Assembly (NCBI RefSeq): GCF_002259605.1
Contig: NZ_MWWR01000007.1
Span: 1 to 64,000, forward strand
Direction: 5' to 3'
DNA: 64,000 bases
From: Pseudoscardovia radai
GTDB taxonomy: Bacteria > Actinomycetota > Actinomycetes > Actinomycetales > Bifidobacteriaceae
This document shows, piece after piece, positions 19,215 to 32,164 of this stretch. Under the pieces are notes generated by a model. That model searched no databases and was not told the DNA's origin. It saw only the letters and a list, made by a program, of their open reading frames with translations. The stretch's first letter is position 1. The number at the start of each line of letters is the position of its first letter. The position numbers were made by a program, and so were the translations under genes.

Positions 19215-19552
19215 GCCTTATGGCGAAGAATCCTCGCCACGAGCCACGATGCACCCGCCTTGGCCAGGCTAAGACGCAAATCCGGCCCTTCATGGCGAAG
19301 AATCCTCGCCACGAACGGCCATTGCACAACGGGGACAGCGAAATCGTGGGAAAAGCACCTTCATGGCGAACAATCCTCGCCACGAGGCAACACCCCGGGC
19401 GGCCATCGGACCAATCGTGCGGAAAAACGACTTCATGGCGAACAATCATCGCCACGAACGGCCATTGCGCAACAGAGACAGCGAAATCGCGGGAAAAAGC
19501 ACCTTCATGGCGAACAATCCTCGCCACGAACGGAGCGGGGACCTGGCATAGG
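19215..19552. repeat. 72-bp tandem array with palindromic core, 5 units
   Basis: The palindrome TGGCGA-n7-TCGCCA begins at 19221, 19293, 19364, 19436 and 19508 (steps 72, 71, 72, 72). Flanking sequence is also conserved: CACGAACGGCCATTGC after it, AGCGAAATCG in the middle and AAAGCACCTTCA before the next core. It is intergenic. Unit length near seven helical turns places all palindromes on nearly the same DNA face. No named repeat family is recognised. Confidence 0.88.
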
Positions 19553-19574
19553 GAACGAAACGATGCCGCTGGCC

Positions 19575-19910
19575 TTCGCCGCACACAAATGTTCACACTG
19601 AAGGGCCCTGACCCCGCGAAAACCCCGCAAAACCCGAGCCGCCGCCCTTCACCGCACACAAACACTCACACTCAACGGCCCCGACCCCACCAAAACCCCG
19701 CAAAACCCAAGCCAACCGCCTTCACCGCACACAAACACTCACACTCAACGGCCCTGACCCCGCGAAAACCTTGCAAAACCGAACTCAACGCCCTTCACCG
19801 CGCACAAACGCTCACACTGAAGGGCCCCGACCCCACCAAAACCCCGCAAAACCCAACTCAACGCCCTTCACCGCACACGAACACTCACACTCAACGGCCC
19901 GCGCCACCCC
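19575..19910. repeat. 73-bp tandem array, 5 units
   Basis: Copies anchored on CACACAAACACTCACACT begin at 19582, 19655, 19728, 19801 and 19874, exactly 73 bp apart. Each carries CAACGGCCCTGACCCC and a block of CCAAAACCCCGCAAAACCC. The strand is strikingly purine/pyrimidine skewed (A and C on the plus strand). Since 73 is not a multiple of three, the long open frame across it is not a coding repeat. It ends about 110 bp before ilvD. Confidence 0.9.
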
Positions 19911-20021
19911 GCCACAGCCCGCCACCCCGCCACGCCCCGCCGCACCCTCCCGTCCGGGCGCCAGGTTCGCTATTCGACATACGGTTATGTCGCGCGCGCG
20001 AATGCGGATAGATTGGGAGAC

Positions 20022-21875
20022 ATGAAAATGAGATCTGCAACAGTTATGAATGGTCGAATGTTCGCCGGCGCCCGCGCCCTCTACCGCGCGGCCGGCGTCG
20101 ACGAGAAGGACTTCGGCAAGCCGATCGTGGCCGTCGCCAACTCCTTCTCCGAATTCCTGCCCGGACACGTGCATATGCAAAAACTCGGGCGCGAAATCTC
20201 CAAGGCCATCAAGGAGGCCGGCGGCATCCCGCGCGAGTTCAACACCATCGCCGTGGACGACGGCATCGCCATGGGCCACACGGGCATGCTCTACTCCCTG
20301 CCGAGCCGCGACATCATCGCCGACGCCGTGGAATACTCCGTCAACGCGCACTGCGCCGACGCCCTCGTGTGCATCTCCAACTGCGACAAGGTGACGCCGG
20401 GCATGCTTATGGCCGCGCTGCGCCTGAACATCCCGACGATTTTCGTCTCCGGCGGCCCGATGGAAGCCGGCGTGACGGTGGTCAACGGCAAGGAGGAGAA
20501 AACCGACCTCATCGACGTCATGAGCGCCTCCGCCGACGACAACGTCTCCGACGAGCAGCTGCTCGCCTACGAGCGCTCCGTGTGCCCGACCTGCGGCTCC
20601 TGCGCCGGCATGTTCACCGCCAACTCCATGAACTGCCTGACCGAGGCCATCGGCCTGGCCCTTCCGGGCAACGGCACCACGCTCGCCACGCACGCCTACC
20701 GCAAGGAGCTGTTCGACAAGGCCGGAAAGCTCATCGTGGAGCTCGCCAACCGCTACTACCACGAGGACGACGAGTCCGTGCTGCCGCGCTCCATCGCCAC
20801 GAAGAAGGCCTTCGAGAACGCCATGACCATGGACGTGGCCATGGGCGGCTCCACGAACACCGTGCTGCATATCCTCGCCGCCGCGCAGAGCGCCGACGTG
20901 GACTTCACGCTCGACGACATCGAGCGCATCTCGCACACCGTGCCGTGCATCTGCAAGGCCTCCCCGTCCGGCGACTGGGAGATCTCCGACGTGCACCGCG
21001 CCGGCGGCATCTGCCGCATCCTCGGCGAGCTCGACCGCGCCGGCAAGCTGCACCGCGACGTGCACTCCGTCGACTACCCGGACCTCGAGTCCAAGCTCAA
21101 CGACTGGGATATCCGCCGCGACACCTGCACGGAGGAGGCCAAGCGCCTGTTCCACGCCGCGCCGGGCCACGTCAAGTCCGTCGAGGCCTGGTCGCAGTCC
21201 AACACCTTCGACACGCTCGACACGGATCCGATCAACGGCGCCGTGCACGACATCGACCATCCGGCCGTGACCGAGGGCGGCCTCGCCGTGCTGCGCGGCA
21301 ACCTCGCCCCGAACGGCTGCGTGGTCAAGACCGCTGGCGTCGACAAGTCCATCTGGCATTTCAAGGGCACCGCGTTCGTGGTGGATTCCCAGGAGCAGGC
21401 GTGCGAGGCCATCCTCGGCGACAAGCTCAAGCCGGGCGACGCGCTCGTGATCCGCTACGAGGGCCCGAAGGGCGGCCCGGGCATGCAGGAGATGCTGTAT
21501 CCGACCGCGTTCGTCAAGGGCAAGGGCATCGGCAAGGAAGTGGCGCTTATCACCGACGGCCGCTACTCCGGCGGCTCCTCCGGCCTGTCCATCGGCCACG
21601 TGGCCCCCGAGGCCGCGGCCGGCGGTCCGATCGCCCTCATCGAGAACGGCGACGAGATCGAGATCAACATCCCGGAGCGTTCGATCAGCCTCAACGTGCC
21701 CGACGATGTTCTCGCCGCGCGCCGCAAGAAGATCGAGGACGGCGAGGGCTACCGCCCGCACCGCGACCGCAAGGTCTCGCTTGCGCTCAAGGCCTACGCC
21801 GCCTTCGCGCGCTCGGCCGACAAGGGCGCCACGCGCGACCCCGAGCTCATCAACAAGCTCGCCAACCTCGACTGA
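20022..21875 (+). CDS. ilvD: Dihydroxy-acid dehydratase
   Basis: The 617-residue iron-sulfur enzyme dehydrates 2,3-dihydroxy acids to the keto acids of valine, leucine and isoleucine synthesis. Cluster-binding cysteines appear in [10 protein letters not shown] and [39 protein letters not shown] is the conserved C-terminal domain motif. Length is normal. ATG 20022 follows GGGAG closely; ATG 20028 (MRSATVM) is also possible. It is a single-gene unit with a strong terminator, preceded by the repeat arrays. Confidence 0.96.
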   Translation: MKMRSATVMNGRMFAGARALYRAAGVDEKDFGKPIVAVANSFSEFLPGHVHMQKLGREISKAIKEAGGIPREFNTIAVDDGIAMGHTGMLYSLPSRDIIADAVEYSVNAHCADALVCISNCDKVTPGMLMAALRLNIPTIFVSGGPMEAGVTVVNGKEEKTDLIDVMSASADDNVSDEQLLAYERSVCPTCGSCAGMFTANSMNCLTEAIGLALPGNGTTLATHAYRKELFDKAGKLIVELANRYYHEDDESVLPRSIATKKAFENAMTMDVAMGGSTNTVLHILAAAQSADVDFTLDDIERISHTVPCICKASPSGDWEISDVHRAGGICRILGELDRAGKLHRDVHSVDYPDLESKLNDWDIRRDTCTEEAKRLFHAAPGHVKSVEAWSQSNTFDTLDTDPINGAVHDIDHPAVTEGGLAVLRGNLAPNGCVVKTAGVDKSIWHFKGTAFVVDSQEQACEAILGDKLKPGDALVIRYEGPKGGPGMQEMLYPTAFVKGKGIGKEVALITDGRYSGGSSGLSIGHVAPEAAAGGPIALIENGDEIEINIPERSISLNVPDDVLAARRKKIEDGEGYRPHRDRKVSLALKAYAAFARSADKGATRDPELINKLANLD

Positions 21876-21908
21876 TCGGCTAGCCGACCGTCTAGGACTG
21901 TCGTAATC

Positions 21909-21943
21909 GGGCCCGTGGAAGCCATGCCTCCACGGGCCCTTTC
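21909..21943 (+). terminator. Terminator after ilvD
   Basis: GGGCCCGTGG and CCACGGGCCC form a 10-bp stem with a small loop, followed by TTTCG, 34 bp beyond the ilvD stop codon. Confidence 0.85.
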
Positions 21944-21960
21944 GTAACACCCATCCCTCG

Positions 21961-22047
21961 TAACACTGTGATGGCCTGCGGACACAATCGGGTGTTTCCG
22001 AACGGAAAAATCGTGTTTTCTGTCCGAAACCCATCACATTGTTGTGG
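21961..22047. repeat. Dispersed ~90-bp inverted-repeat element, copy 1
   Basis: Termini AACACTGTGATGGCCTGCGG and the complement of CCGAAACCCATCACATTGTT pair over about 23 bp around a 40-bp centre; the right end continues TGTGG. It matches the copy at 42137 and, more distantly, those at 55490 and 55862. Confidence 0.8.
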
Positions 22048-22137
22048 AAAAGTGCGGCCGGATCTGACGCCGCGGTGGTATCACTGAGATATCGGCAGAC
22101 GCGCCCCGATGGACGGGGCCAGACCAAGGGAGGAACG

Positions 22138-22437
22138 ATGCTGACAATCGAACAGCTTGACGCGAACGGCAAGACGGTGCAGGGCACGATGGTGACGGCG
22201 CCCGGCGGTGAGGGCCATCCGAACATGATCCTCGTGCAGGGCACGAAGGGCTACCTCATGTGCGGGTATCTCAACCTCGCGGCGGCCGACAAGTTCGGCG
22301 ACGCGGCCGTGCTCGTGGGCGGCGCCGACTTCGCCGCGGTGCTCGCCAACCCCATCAAGGGCATGACCGAGGCCGCGAAGAAGGCCGGAGTGACGGAAGG
22401 CATGACGGGCGCCGAGGCCGCCGCCGTGCTCGCCTGA
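22138..22437 (+). CDS. DUF1805 (YunC-like) family protein
   Basis: The 99-residue protein matches the DUF1805 family known from Bacillus YunC: GYLMCGYLNLAAADKFGDAA is the diagnostic core, followed by VLVGGADFAAVLANPIKGMT. No biochemical role is established for the family. The start ATG follows GGGAGGAACG. It is a single gene between the ilvD terminator and a bidirectional terminator, with inverted-repeat element copy 1 lying where its promoter would be, so the element could affect its expression (inference). Confidence 0.8.
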   Translation: MLTIEQLDANGKTVQGTMVTAPGGEGHPNMILVQGTKGYLMCGYLNLAAADKFGDAAVLVGGADFAAVLANPIKGMTEAAKKAGVTEGMTGAEAAAVLA

Positions 22438-22493
22438 GAAGCCATCGTCGCTACGATTCCCATCCTCGCCCGACTTCACGAGGCGGAATGCAC

Positions 22494-22529
22494 AACGGCG
22501 CCCCGCGCACCTGCGCGACGGGCGCCGTT
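22494..22529. terminator. Bidirectional terminator between convergent genes
   Basis: AACGGCGCC and GGCGCCGTT form a perfect 9-bp stem around an inner GC-rich hairpin. It lies between the DUF1805 gene and the convergent gene at 22571. Confidence 0.75.
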
Positions 22530-22570
22530 TCCATGCCTGCCGTCCGTTTTCCGTGTAATCGTTCCGGCCA

Positions 22571-23089
22571 TCACTCCATGATGTAGAACTCGTTCTCGTC
22601 CAGGTCGGGGTCAAAGAAGCGAAGGAACTCCACGACCTCCGGGGAATGGATCGGCCTCGTGTCACCGCTGCTCTCCTTGCGCACTGTCCGGACCGCTTTC
22701 TCCGCCTTCCCCCGCGCATACAGGAGGTAGGACTGCTCCGGGCCCTTGCGCCCGCCGATGCTCCACTTCATGTACCAGCCGTCCTGGTGGAGGATGATCT
22801 CGGCGTCCAGCCACCCGAGGAAGGTCTCGAGCATCGTTTTCTTGCCCACGTTGCTGATGCCCTGGGGCTGGTTGAACCTCATCATGTGGTAGTAGACGCT
22901 GCGCATCGTCTTGTACGAGCCGAGCACGCGGTCGGCCACCGCACATTCGTCCTTGTATTCGCCGGGCACGCGCTCCTCGCAGCGGTGCCAGTACGTACTG
23001 TCATGCTCAAACAGCGTAAGAAGCCTCTCCTCGGCCCTCTTCTCGGCCTGCGCGTCAACGACCGCCACCGTCGGTGCTGTTCCTGGCAT
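22571..23089 (-). CDS. Hypothetical protein, 172 residues
   Basis: I do not recognise this protein. It is soluble in appearance, with a mixed charged N-terminal helix (AQAEKRAEERLLTLFEHD), aromatic-rich middle segments (YKTMRSVYYHMMRFNQ, LDAEIILHQDGWYMKWSIG) and an acidic C-terminus (DPDLDENEFYIME). The start at the internal Met (MPGTAPTVAVVD) is favoured by GGGGGAGGGAGA upstream. No signal peptide or membrane segment is seen. It stands between the DUF1805 gene and gmk with its own intergenic regions, so no operon context helps. Confidence 0.75.
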   Translation of the reverse strand: MPGTAPTVAVVDAQAEKRAEERLLTLFEHDSTYWHRCEERVPGEYKDECAVADRVLGSYKTMRSVYYHMMRFNQPQGISNVGKKTMLETFLGWLDAEIILHQDGWYMKWSIGGRKGPEQSYLLYARGKAEKAVRTVRKESSGDTRPIHSPEVVEFLRFFDPDLDENEFYIME

Positions 23090-23293
23090 ACGATTCTCCC
23101 TCCCCCATGAAGTCACCGATTCCCCCGCACATCCCGGCCCCCGCCGGACGGACGAATACGGCTCGACTCCATGGACTCTTCACGGCGCGACTGCAATGAC
23201 CCCCATGGCCATACCCCACTGGCCGACGCCTGACGACGTTTCCGTCGATACCCGACACTCTAAACCGGTGCCGAACGATGCGCAAATCGTCTG

Positions 23294-23335
23294 AAAACAA
23301 GCGGCGTCCGGGGCGCAGAACCCGCCCCGGACGCC
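23294..23335 (-). terminator. Terminator after gmk
   Basis: GGCGTCCGGGGCG and CGCCCCGGACGCC form a 13-bp stem; on the minus strand it is followed by GCTTGTTTTC. It ends the efp-to-gmk direction of transcription. Confidence 0.8.
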
Positions 23336-23379
23336 GTCATCTCACGCAGTCATGCGCCGCCATCACAACCGCGCCGCAG

Positions 23380-24033
23380 TCACAGACCGTACTCGCTCGC
23401 GATAACCGACCACAGCTCATCCGCCGCCCTGTCGACCTCGTCATTCGTGATGACGACGTCGAATTCGGGCTCGGCCGCGAGCTCCACGCGCGCCGTCTCG
23501 AGGCGCTTCGCGCGCTGCTCGGGCGTCTCGGTTCCGCGCGACTCCAGGCGCTTCGCCAGATCCTCGAAAGTCGGCGGCGCAAGGAACACATACACCACGT
23601 CGAGACCGAGCTCCTTCGCGCGCTGCCTGACACGGCGCGCGCCCTGCAGGTCGATCTCCACGATGGTGGGGATGCCCGCGTTCATGTGGTCAAGCAGCGG
23701 CTTGATAGGCGTGCCGTAATGCGCCATGCCGTGCACAACGGCGGTTTCGAGGAACTCGCCGCGCCTCTCCATGTCCGCGAACTCGTCCTCGGTCACGAAG
23801 TGGTAGTCCACGCCATCGGTTTCGCCGGGTCGGCGGTCGCGCGTCGTGGCCGACACGGACACCCATATCTCGGGATGCCGCTCGAGCAGGCGCTTCTCCA
23901 CCGTGCCCTTGCCCACGGCCGTGGGTCCGGAGAACACGATGAGCCGGCGCCTGGCGCCGCCTGCCGAGGCCTCAGCGGTCCCGTCGTCCGCCGTGGCGGC
24001 GGTGTTTGTCGCGCGTGTCGCGGAATCAGTCAT
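23380..24033 (-). CDS. gmk: Guanylate kinase
   Basis: The 217-residue enzyme phosphorylates GMP to GDP. Motifs: P-loop FSGPTAVGKGTVEKRLL, GMP-binding SVSATTRDRRPGETDGVDYHF, and IVEIDLQGARRVRQ. An unconserved Ala/Thr-rich leader of about 28 residues precedes the P-loop. ATG 24033 overlaps the stop codon of the upstream pyrF-like gene (ATGACTGA), indicating translational coupling. Confidence 0.94.
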   Translation of the reverse strand: MTDSATRATNTAATADDGTAEASAGGARRRLIVFSGPTAVGKGTVEKRLLERHPEIWVSVSATTRDRRPGETDGVDYHFVTEDEFADMERRGEFLETAVVHGMAHYGTPIKPLLDHMNAGIPTIVEIDLQGARRVRQRAKELGLDVVYVFLAPPTFEDLAKRLESRGTETPEQRAKRLETARVELAAEPEFDVVITNDEVDRAADELWSVIASEYGL

Positions 24034-25438
24034 TGTTCTTGCCGTCCTCCTGAGCGTCGGAGCGGATGTCCTCGGCTTCCGTCTCGTCGAGTTCCTCGTC
24101 CTCGGCCTCATCGACTTCGTCTTCGTCATGCACGATTTCCTCGGCGTCGTCCGCCGAAAGAATCGCGTCACCCACGATATACCCGCCGGCCGTCTGCGGC
24201 GTCACGGGCGCGGCGGCGGACGGGGCGCCCGCCGTATCCGACGGTGCGGCGCCCTGCGCGGCAGCCTGTGTGTCGTCCACCGCGACGGCGGCCCCGGACG
24301 GGGACGGTGCCCCGGACAGAAGGGCGTCATGTCCGAGGGCGGAACCGGACACGCCGGAACCTTCCGGCGTGTTGCCGGCATCGGCAGATGAAGAAACTCC
24401 GTTCGTCGCATCCCCGGCGTCTGCAGCGCCCGCATTTCCCGCGCCCGCCGCAGACGCCGCGGCCATCGTCGCGCCGGAGGGAATGAACACGCCCTGCGAC
24501 GCACCGTCATCGGACTCTTCCGTGGTATGCGGCGGCGTATGCTGCGCTTGCTCCATGGCACGGCGCACCTCGTCGCCGATCGACGTCACGGCCTTGCCCA
24601 GCTCGGCGATATCCGGCCCCTGCGCCGCGATGGAACGCGCCACGGTGACCAGGACGTTGCCGTGCGTGCCGGCGAACACGGTTTTGAGATCCTCGTCGGT
24701 GGCGCCCTGCCAGCCGTAGCCCGGAGACAGAATCGGCCCCGTGAACTGCGCGGGATCGACGCCGCCCTCCTTCATCCACTTGCCGATGGACGCGCCGATG
24801 ATGAGGCCCACGGAACCCATGGACCCGGGGAACTCGGCGTTGTATTTCTGCGCATCCTGCGCAATGCCGTAGGCCACGGTCTGCCCCGCGTACTCGCCGG
24901 CCTGGCGGATGGCGGACTGCAGGTGCGCGCCCTCGGGGTTCGGCGTCAGCGAGGCCACGAACACGCCGCAACCGTTGTTCAGTGCATCGTTCACAAGGCC
25001 GTCGAGCGAATGGAAGCCGTAATACGGAAGAAGCGTGATGGCGTCGGTCGCCATGGGGCCCTCGGGCTTGAGGTAGGCGTCTGCGATCGAGGAGAGCGTG
25101 GTGGGAAGGCCTCCGCGCAGGCAGTCCACGATGGTGATGATATCCATCTGCCGCGCCGCGTACAGGGCGCGTTCGAGCGCCGCGAAGCCCTTGGAGCCGT
25201 ATCGCTCGAACATCGGCATCTGGAATTTGACGGCGGCGGCCCGGCCCTGCGCGCCCTGCAGCATACGCATGGCAAACAGCTCGGCGCCCTCCGCGTCGAT
25301 GTTGTAGCCCCAGTCATGCAGGTTCTTGCGGTGCGGATCGATGCCGACGCACAGCGGACCATGCTCCTCCATGGCCGCCGCGAGTCTGAGTCCGAATTCC
25401 TGGCGAGGCGAACCGCTTGTTGGCACTGTTTCGTTCAT
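24026..25438 (-). CDS. PyrF-family (type 2 OMP decarboxylase-like) protein with lost catalytic residues and long tail
   Basis: The first 310 residues follow the type 2 orotidine 5'-phosphate decarboxylase fold: PLCVGIDPHRKN, VKFQMPMFERYG, VASLTPNPEGAHLQ, ILSPGYGWQGATDEDL and TVARSIAAQGPD. However, the catalytic segment, normally D-x-K-R-G-D, reads DCLRGG, so the essential lysine and second aspartate are missing. The phosphate-binding arginine region is kept. A Ser/Ala/Asp/Glu-rich extension of about 155 residues follows. It lies between carB and gmk, the usual actinobacterial pyrF position, and overlaps gmk by eight bases. It may bind UMP or a similar ligand without decarboxylating; a true pyrF would then be elsewhere in the genome. 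Confidence 0.8.
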   Translation of the reverse strand: MNETVPTSGSPRQEFGLRLAAAMEEHGPLCVGIDPHRKNLHDWGYNIDAEGAELFAMRMLQGAQGRAAAVKFQMPMFERYGSKGFAALERALYAARQMDIITIVDCLRGGLPTTLSSIADAYLKPEGPMATDAITLLPYYGFHSLDGLVNDALNNGCGVFVASLTPNPEGAHLQSAIRQAGEYAGQTVAYGIAQDAQKYNAEFPGSMGSVGLIIGASIGKWMKEGGVDPAQFTGPILSPGYGWQGATDEDLKTVFAGTHGNVLVTVARSIAAQGPDIAELGKAVTSIGDEVRRAMEQAQHTPPHTTEESDDGASQGVFIPSGATMAAASAAGAGNAGAADAGDATNGVSSSADAGNTPEGSGVSGSALGHDALLSGAPSPSGAAVAVDDTQAAAQGAAPSDTAGAPSAAAPVTPQTAGGYIVGDAILSADDAEEIVHDEDEVDEAEDEELDETEAEDIRSDAQEDGKNND

Positions 25439-25615
25439 CTGCTCAACTTCTTCCTTGTGTCAGGCCCGTGTCGTGCGAGGCTGGATTCCCTTCCACTTTA
25501 CGACCTCGCGGGCGCGATTGGCGGCGCGAATCCGATTCTTTCCCGAATTCGCCGCGGGAATACGATTTTCCCGCCCGTCAACGCGCTACCGCGCCCGCCC
25601 GCCCCAGGAACACGA

Positions 25616-25648
25616 AAGGCCCCGCCGGGCACAGCCCAGCGGAGCCTT
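25616..25648 (-). terminator. Terminator after carB
   Basis: AAGGCCCCGC and GCGGAGCCTT pair with one mismatch around an inner GGGC/GCCC stem; on the minus strand the tail is TTTCGTG. It lies between carB and the pyrF-like gene. Confidence 0.6.
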
Positions 25649-25724
25649 GTCGGAGCCTGCTACGCAGACGGGACGTCACACCGACGGGTGTCACACCCGT
25701 CCGGCACTCCTGCCGTCCGGCGTT

Positions 25725-29136
<3,412 letters not shown>

Positions 29137-29144
<8 letters not shown>

Positions 29145-30369
29145 TGGCTTTACCTTCCTTCTTGTTGTTCTTCATAAGGTCGCAGAAACGGTCGAACAGG
29201 TAGGCCGCGTCATGCGGGCCGGCCGCCGCCTCCGGGTGGTACTGCACGGAGAAGGCCGGGATGTCGAGGCACTGGAGGCCCTCGACCACGTTGTCGTTGA
29301 GGTCGACGTGGCTCACGCGCACGCGGCCGAAGTGGCCGTCGCCGAAGGGGCTGGGCACGGTCTCGCCGATCGGGGCGTCGACGGCGAAGCCGTGGTTATG
29401 CGCGGTGATCTCCACCTTGGAGGTGGTCAGGTCCATAACCGGCTGGTTGATGCCGCGGTGGCCGAATTTGAGCTTGTATGTGCCGAAGCCGAGGGCGCGG
29501 CCGAGCAGCTGGTTGCCGAAGCAGATGCCGAAGAACGGGTAGCCCGCGTCGAGGATGCGGCGCAGGAGCTCGACCTCCTTGTCCGCGGTGCCCGGGTCGC
29601 CCGGGCCGTTGGAGTAGAACACGCCGTCGGGGTTGATGGCCTCGACCTGCTCGAAGGTGGTGCCGGTGGGAACCACGTGCACGCGGCAGCCGCGCTCTGC
29701 CATGCGGTGCGGCGTCATGGCCTTGATGCCCATGTCGAAGGCGACCACCTCGTACAGCGGATCCTTGCCCTCGAACTCGCCGCAGGGCTCGACGATGTAC
29801 TCGCTGGCGGTGCTGACCTCCTGGCCCAGGTGGGCGCCGCTCATCAGCGGCGAGGCCTTGACGGCGGCGAGCATGTCGTCGATCGTGCGCAGGCCGCCGT
29901 CCGCGGCCTTGAGCGCGTCGCCGGAGAAGATGCCGGCGCGCATAACGCCCGCGGAGCGCAGATGGCGCACGAGCTTGCGGGTGTCGATGCCGCTCATGGA
30001 AACGATGTTGTTGCGCTTGAGGTCGTCCTCGAGGCTGCCGTCGGCGCGCCAGTTGCTGACGTTCGGGCTGGGCATGCGCACGATGTATCCGGCTACCCAG
30101 ATGCGCGAGGACTCGGGGTCCTCGTCGTTGACGCCGGTATCGCCGATATGCGGGAAGGTCTGCACGACGATCTGCCGGTCGTAGCTGGGATCGGTCAGCG
30201 TCTCCTGGTATCCGGTCATGCCGGTGGCGAAGACGATTTCGCCGAGCGTCTGGCCCGTGCTTCCGTACGGGTCGCCCACGTAGACCTGGCCGTCCTCCAA
30301 CACAAGAACAGCGTCATTCAAGGAATAAGAATCTGCATTCGCGGCTGCAACAGAGTCGTTCACACTCAC
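29137..30369 (-). CDS. carA: Carbamoyl-phosphate synthase small (glutaminase) subunit
   Basis: The 410-residue subunit hydrolyses glutamine and channels ammonia to CarB. The class I amidotransferase triad is seen in [16 protein letters not shown] (nucleophile Cys) and [13 protein letters not shown] (His, Glu), with [10 protein letters not shown] nearby; the N-terminal domain has [20 protein letters not shown] 30369 (VSVNDSV) is chosen for the AGGGG sequence upstream; an ATG at 30414 (MRIVVKN) is possible but would add a basic stretch not typical for CarA. Confidence 0.94.
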
Positions 30370-30502
30370 TATGGCCCCTCGTCGTTGTGGATTATTCTTT
30401 ACAACTATACGCATTCGCGCGGATAACAACCCGCCGGTGCGGCGCTGGCCCGCCTGTCCCCGTCCCGGGGCGCATGGCCGCGGGGCTCAGGGGCCGGAGG
30501 GC

Positions 30503-30538
30503 AAAAATAAAGACCCGAAGCAACAAGCAACGGGTCTT
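30503..30538 (-). terminator. Terminator after nusB
   Basis: On the minus strand AAGACCCG and CGGGTCTT enclose a 13-nt loop and are followed by TTATTTTTG. It separates nusB from carA. Confidence 0.85.
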
Positions 30539-30550
30539 GGAAATCATCGG

Positions 30551-31291
30551 TCAGCCTTCCGATTCAACGGACGGTGCATCGCCGGCGGATGTGGGATCCG
30601 TCGGTGCGTCATCGGATGCGGGAGCGGACGATGCGGCGGGCGCCGTATCGTCGGCTGTATCGTCGGCGGCTGTTTCGTCAGCAGTATCGTCGGCTGCGGA
30701 CGGCGCGGGCTCCGTTTCCGACGGCGCGGGTTCGGCGGACGGGGCCGTCAGGTCGGCGTCCCACTCACCCCACTCGTCGCTGGAATCGTCGGCACGGGAA
30801 TCGTCGGCAACCGAGGAATCGTCGCCGCCGGATGCCGCAGACGCAGCATCGTCGGACGTCGGACGCGACGTCTCGAACTCCTCGTCGGCGTCGTTCTTAT
30901 GCGTCGACACGGCCGACAGCAGACCGTGCACGAAGGACGGCGAGCCGCCGTCGCTCATCGTCTTGGCCAGGGAAATGGCCTCGTCGATGGCGACGCCGTC
31001 CGGCACGTCGTCGTTGTACATGATCTCCCAGGCGCCGATGCGCAGGATGTTGCGGTCGATCACCGACATACGGCCCACCGTCCACTTGGTGGAATAGCGG
31101 TTCAGCATGCGGTCGATGGCCTTGCGATGCTCGGCGATGCCACGGCAGATCTCGATCGCGTATTCGGGAAGCGGCGACTGCGTGCCGGAATACGCGATGC
31201 GTTCCTCGAGAAGGGACGCGATGTCCTGATTCTTCTCATCTGCCTCGTACAGGGTGTTAAGCGCCCTTTTGCGTGCGGTTGATCGAGCCAT
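30551..31291 (-). CDS. nusB: Transcription antitermination factor NusB with acidic tail
   Basis: The first 135 residues are a normal NusB: MARSTARKRALNTLYEADEK, ICRGIAEHRKAIDRML, MSVIDRNILRIGAWEIMY and VAIDEAISLAKTMSD are family signatures. It binds boxA RNA with S10 (NusE) in rRNA antitermination. The protein then runs another 110 residues of Asp/Ser/Ala/Glu-rich low complexity, far beyond the usual length. It lies between efp and carA on the same strand, with a gap of about 100 bp to efp. Confidence 0.93.
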   Translation of the reverse strand: MARSTARKRALNTLYEADEKNQDIASLLEERIAYSGTQSPLPEYAIEICRGIAEHRKAIDRMLNRYSTKWTVGRMSVIDRNILRIGAWEIMYNDDVPDGVAIDEAISLAKTMSDGGSPSFVHGLLSAVSTHKNDADEEFETSRPTSDDAASAASGGDDSSVADDSRADDSSDEWGEWDADLTAPSAEPAPSETEPAPSAADDTADETAADDTADDTAPAASSAPASDDAPTDPTSAGDAPSVESEG

Positions 31292-31390
31292 TGCTGCCTG
31301 GATTCCTGTCTTGCCTCTGTGCTGAGCCTACGATGTCGCTGAGCCTACGTGTCGCTGCGCTGACGTTCCGCGCGGTCCGTGCGGGTCGGA

Positions 31391-31954
31391 TCAGTTCTCG
31401 CGGCCGACGTAGGAGCCGTCGGCGGTGTTGATCTTGACCTTGTCGCCCTCGTTGATGAACAGCGGCACCTGGATCTCGGCGCCGGTCTCGACGGTGGCGG
31501 GCTTGGTGCCGGCGTTGGAGCGGTTGCCCTGCAGGCCCGGCTCGGTGTGCGTCACGGTGAGGACCACGGAGGCCGGAAGCTCGACGGCGATCGGCGTGCC
31601 GTCGTGAGAGGACACGATGCAGTCGGTGCCCTCGAGGAGGTACTTCTCCTGGTCGCCGATGAGGGAGGCCGGAATCATGACCTGCTCGAAGGTGGTCATG
31701 TCCATGAACACGAGGTTGTCGCCGTCGCGGTAGGAGAACTGGAGCGTGCTGTTGTCGACGGTTTCGAATTCCATCTTGATGCCGGCGTTGAAGGTCTTGT
31801 CAACGATCTTGCCGGAGATGACGTCCTTGATGGTGGTGCGCACGAAGGCAGGGCCCTTGCCCGGCTTCACATGCTGGAACTTGATGACCTGCCACAGCTT
31901 GCCATCGAGGTTGATGACGGAACCGTTCTTGATGTCATTGGATGTCTGTGCCAC
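31391..31954 (-). CDS. efp: Elongation factor P
   Basis: The 187-residue factor relieves ribosome stalling at proline runs. The family loop KFQHVKPGKGPAFVRTT holds the tip lysine; GTKPATVETGAEIQVPLFIN is the conserved third-domain signature. GTG 31954 (AQTSNDIKNG follows) is the family-typical start with TAGGTGA upstream; the in-frame ATG five codons earlier is less likely. efp, nusB, carA and carB are read in the same direction. Confidence 0.96.
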   Translation of the reverse strand: MAQTSNDIKNGSVINLDGKLWQVIKFQHVKPGKGPAFVRTTIKDVISGKIVDKTFNAGIKMEFETVDNSTLQFSYRDGDNLVFMDMTTFEQVMIPASLIGDQEKYLLEGTDCIVSSHDGTPIAVELPASVVLTVTHTEPGLQGNRSNAGTKPATVETGAEIQVPLFINEGDKVKINTADGSYVGREN

Positions 31955-32164
31955 GTTTTCACCTATCAAATATACGGATTGCGGAAAAATGCGTTTTTAT
32001 TATGCCACGACCCCTAACATTTGCCCGCACGGGCGGTTTTCCGCATGATTGCGCCGGTTTTGGGGTGCGAGCGCGGATGCGGGGATGCGGTGCGGGCGCG
32101 GACGCGGGCGGCCTGGATGCATGCGCGGCCGCGCACCGTGCGCAGCGGGGATATCGTATGTCTC

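Noticed and set aside
19109-20011. 300-residue plus-strand ORF upstream of ilvD
   Set aside because: It runs across the 72-bp and 73-bp repeats; the 73-bp period shifts frame each unit, so no protein repeat is maintained.
19812-22244. 810-residue minus-strand ORF opposite ilvD
   Set aside because: Antisense shadow of ilvD; no family resemblance and unusual composition.
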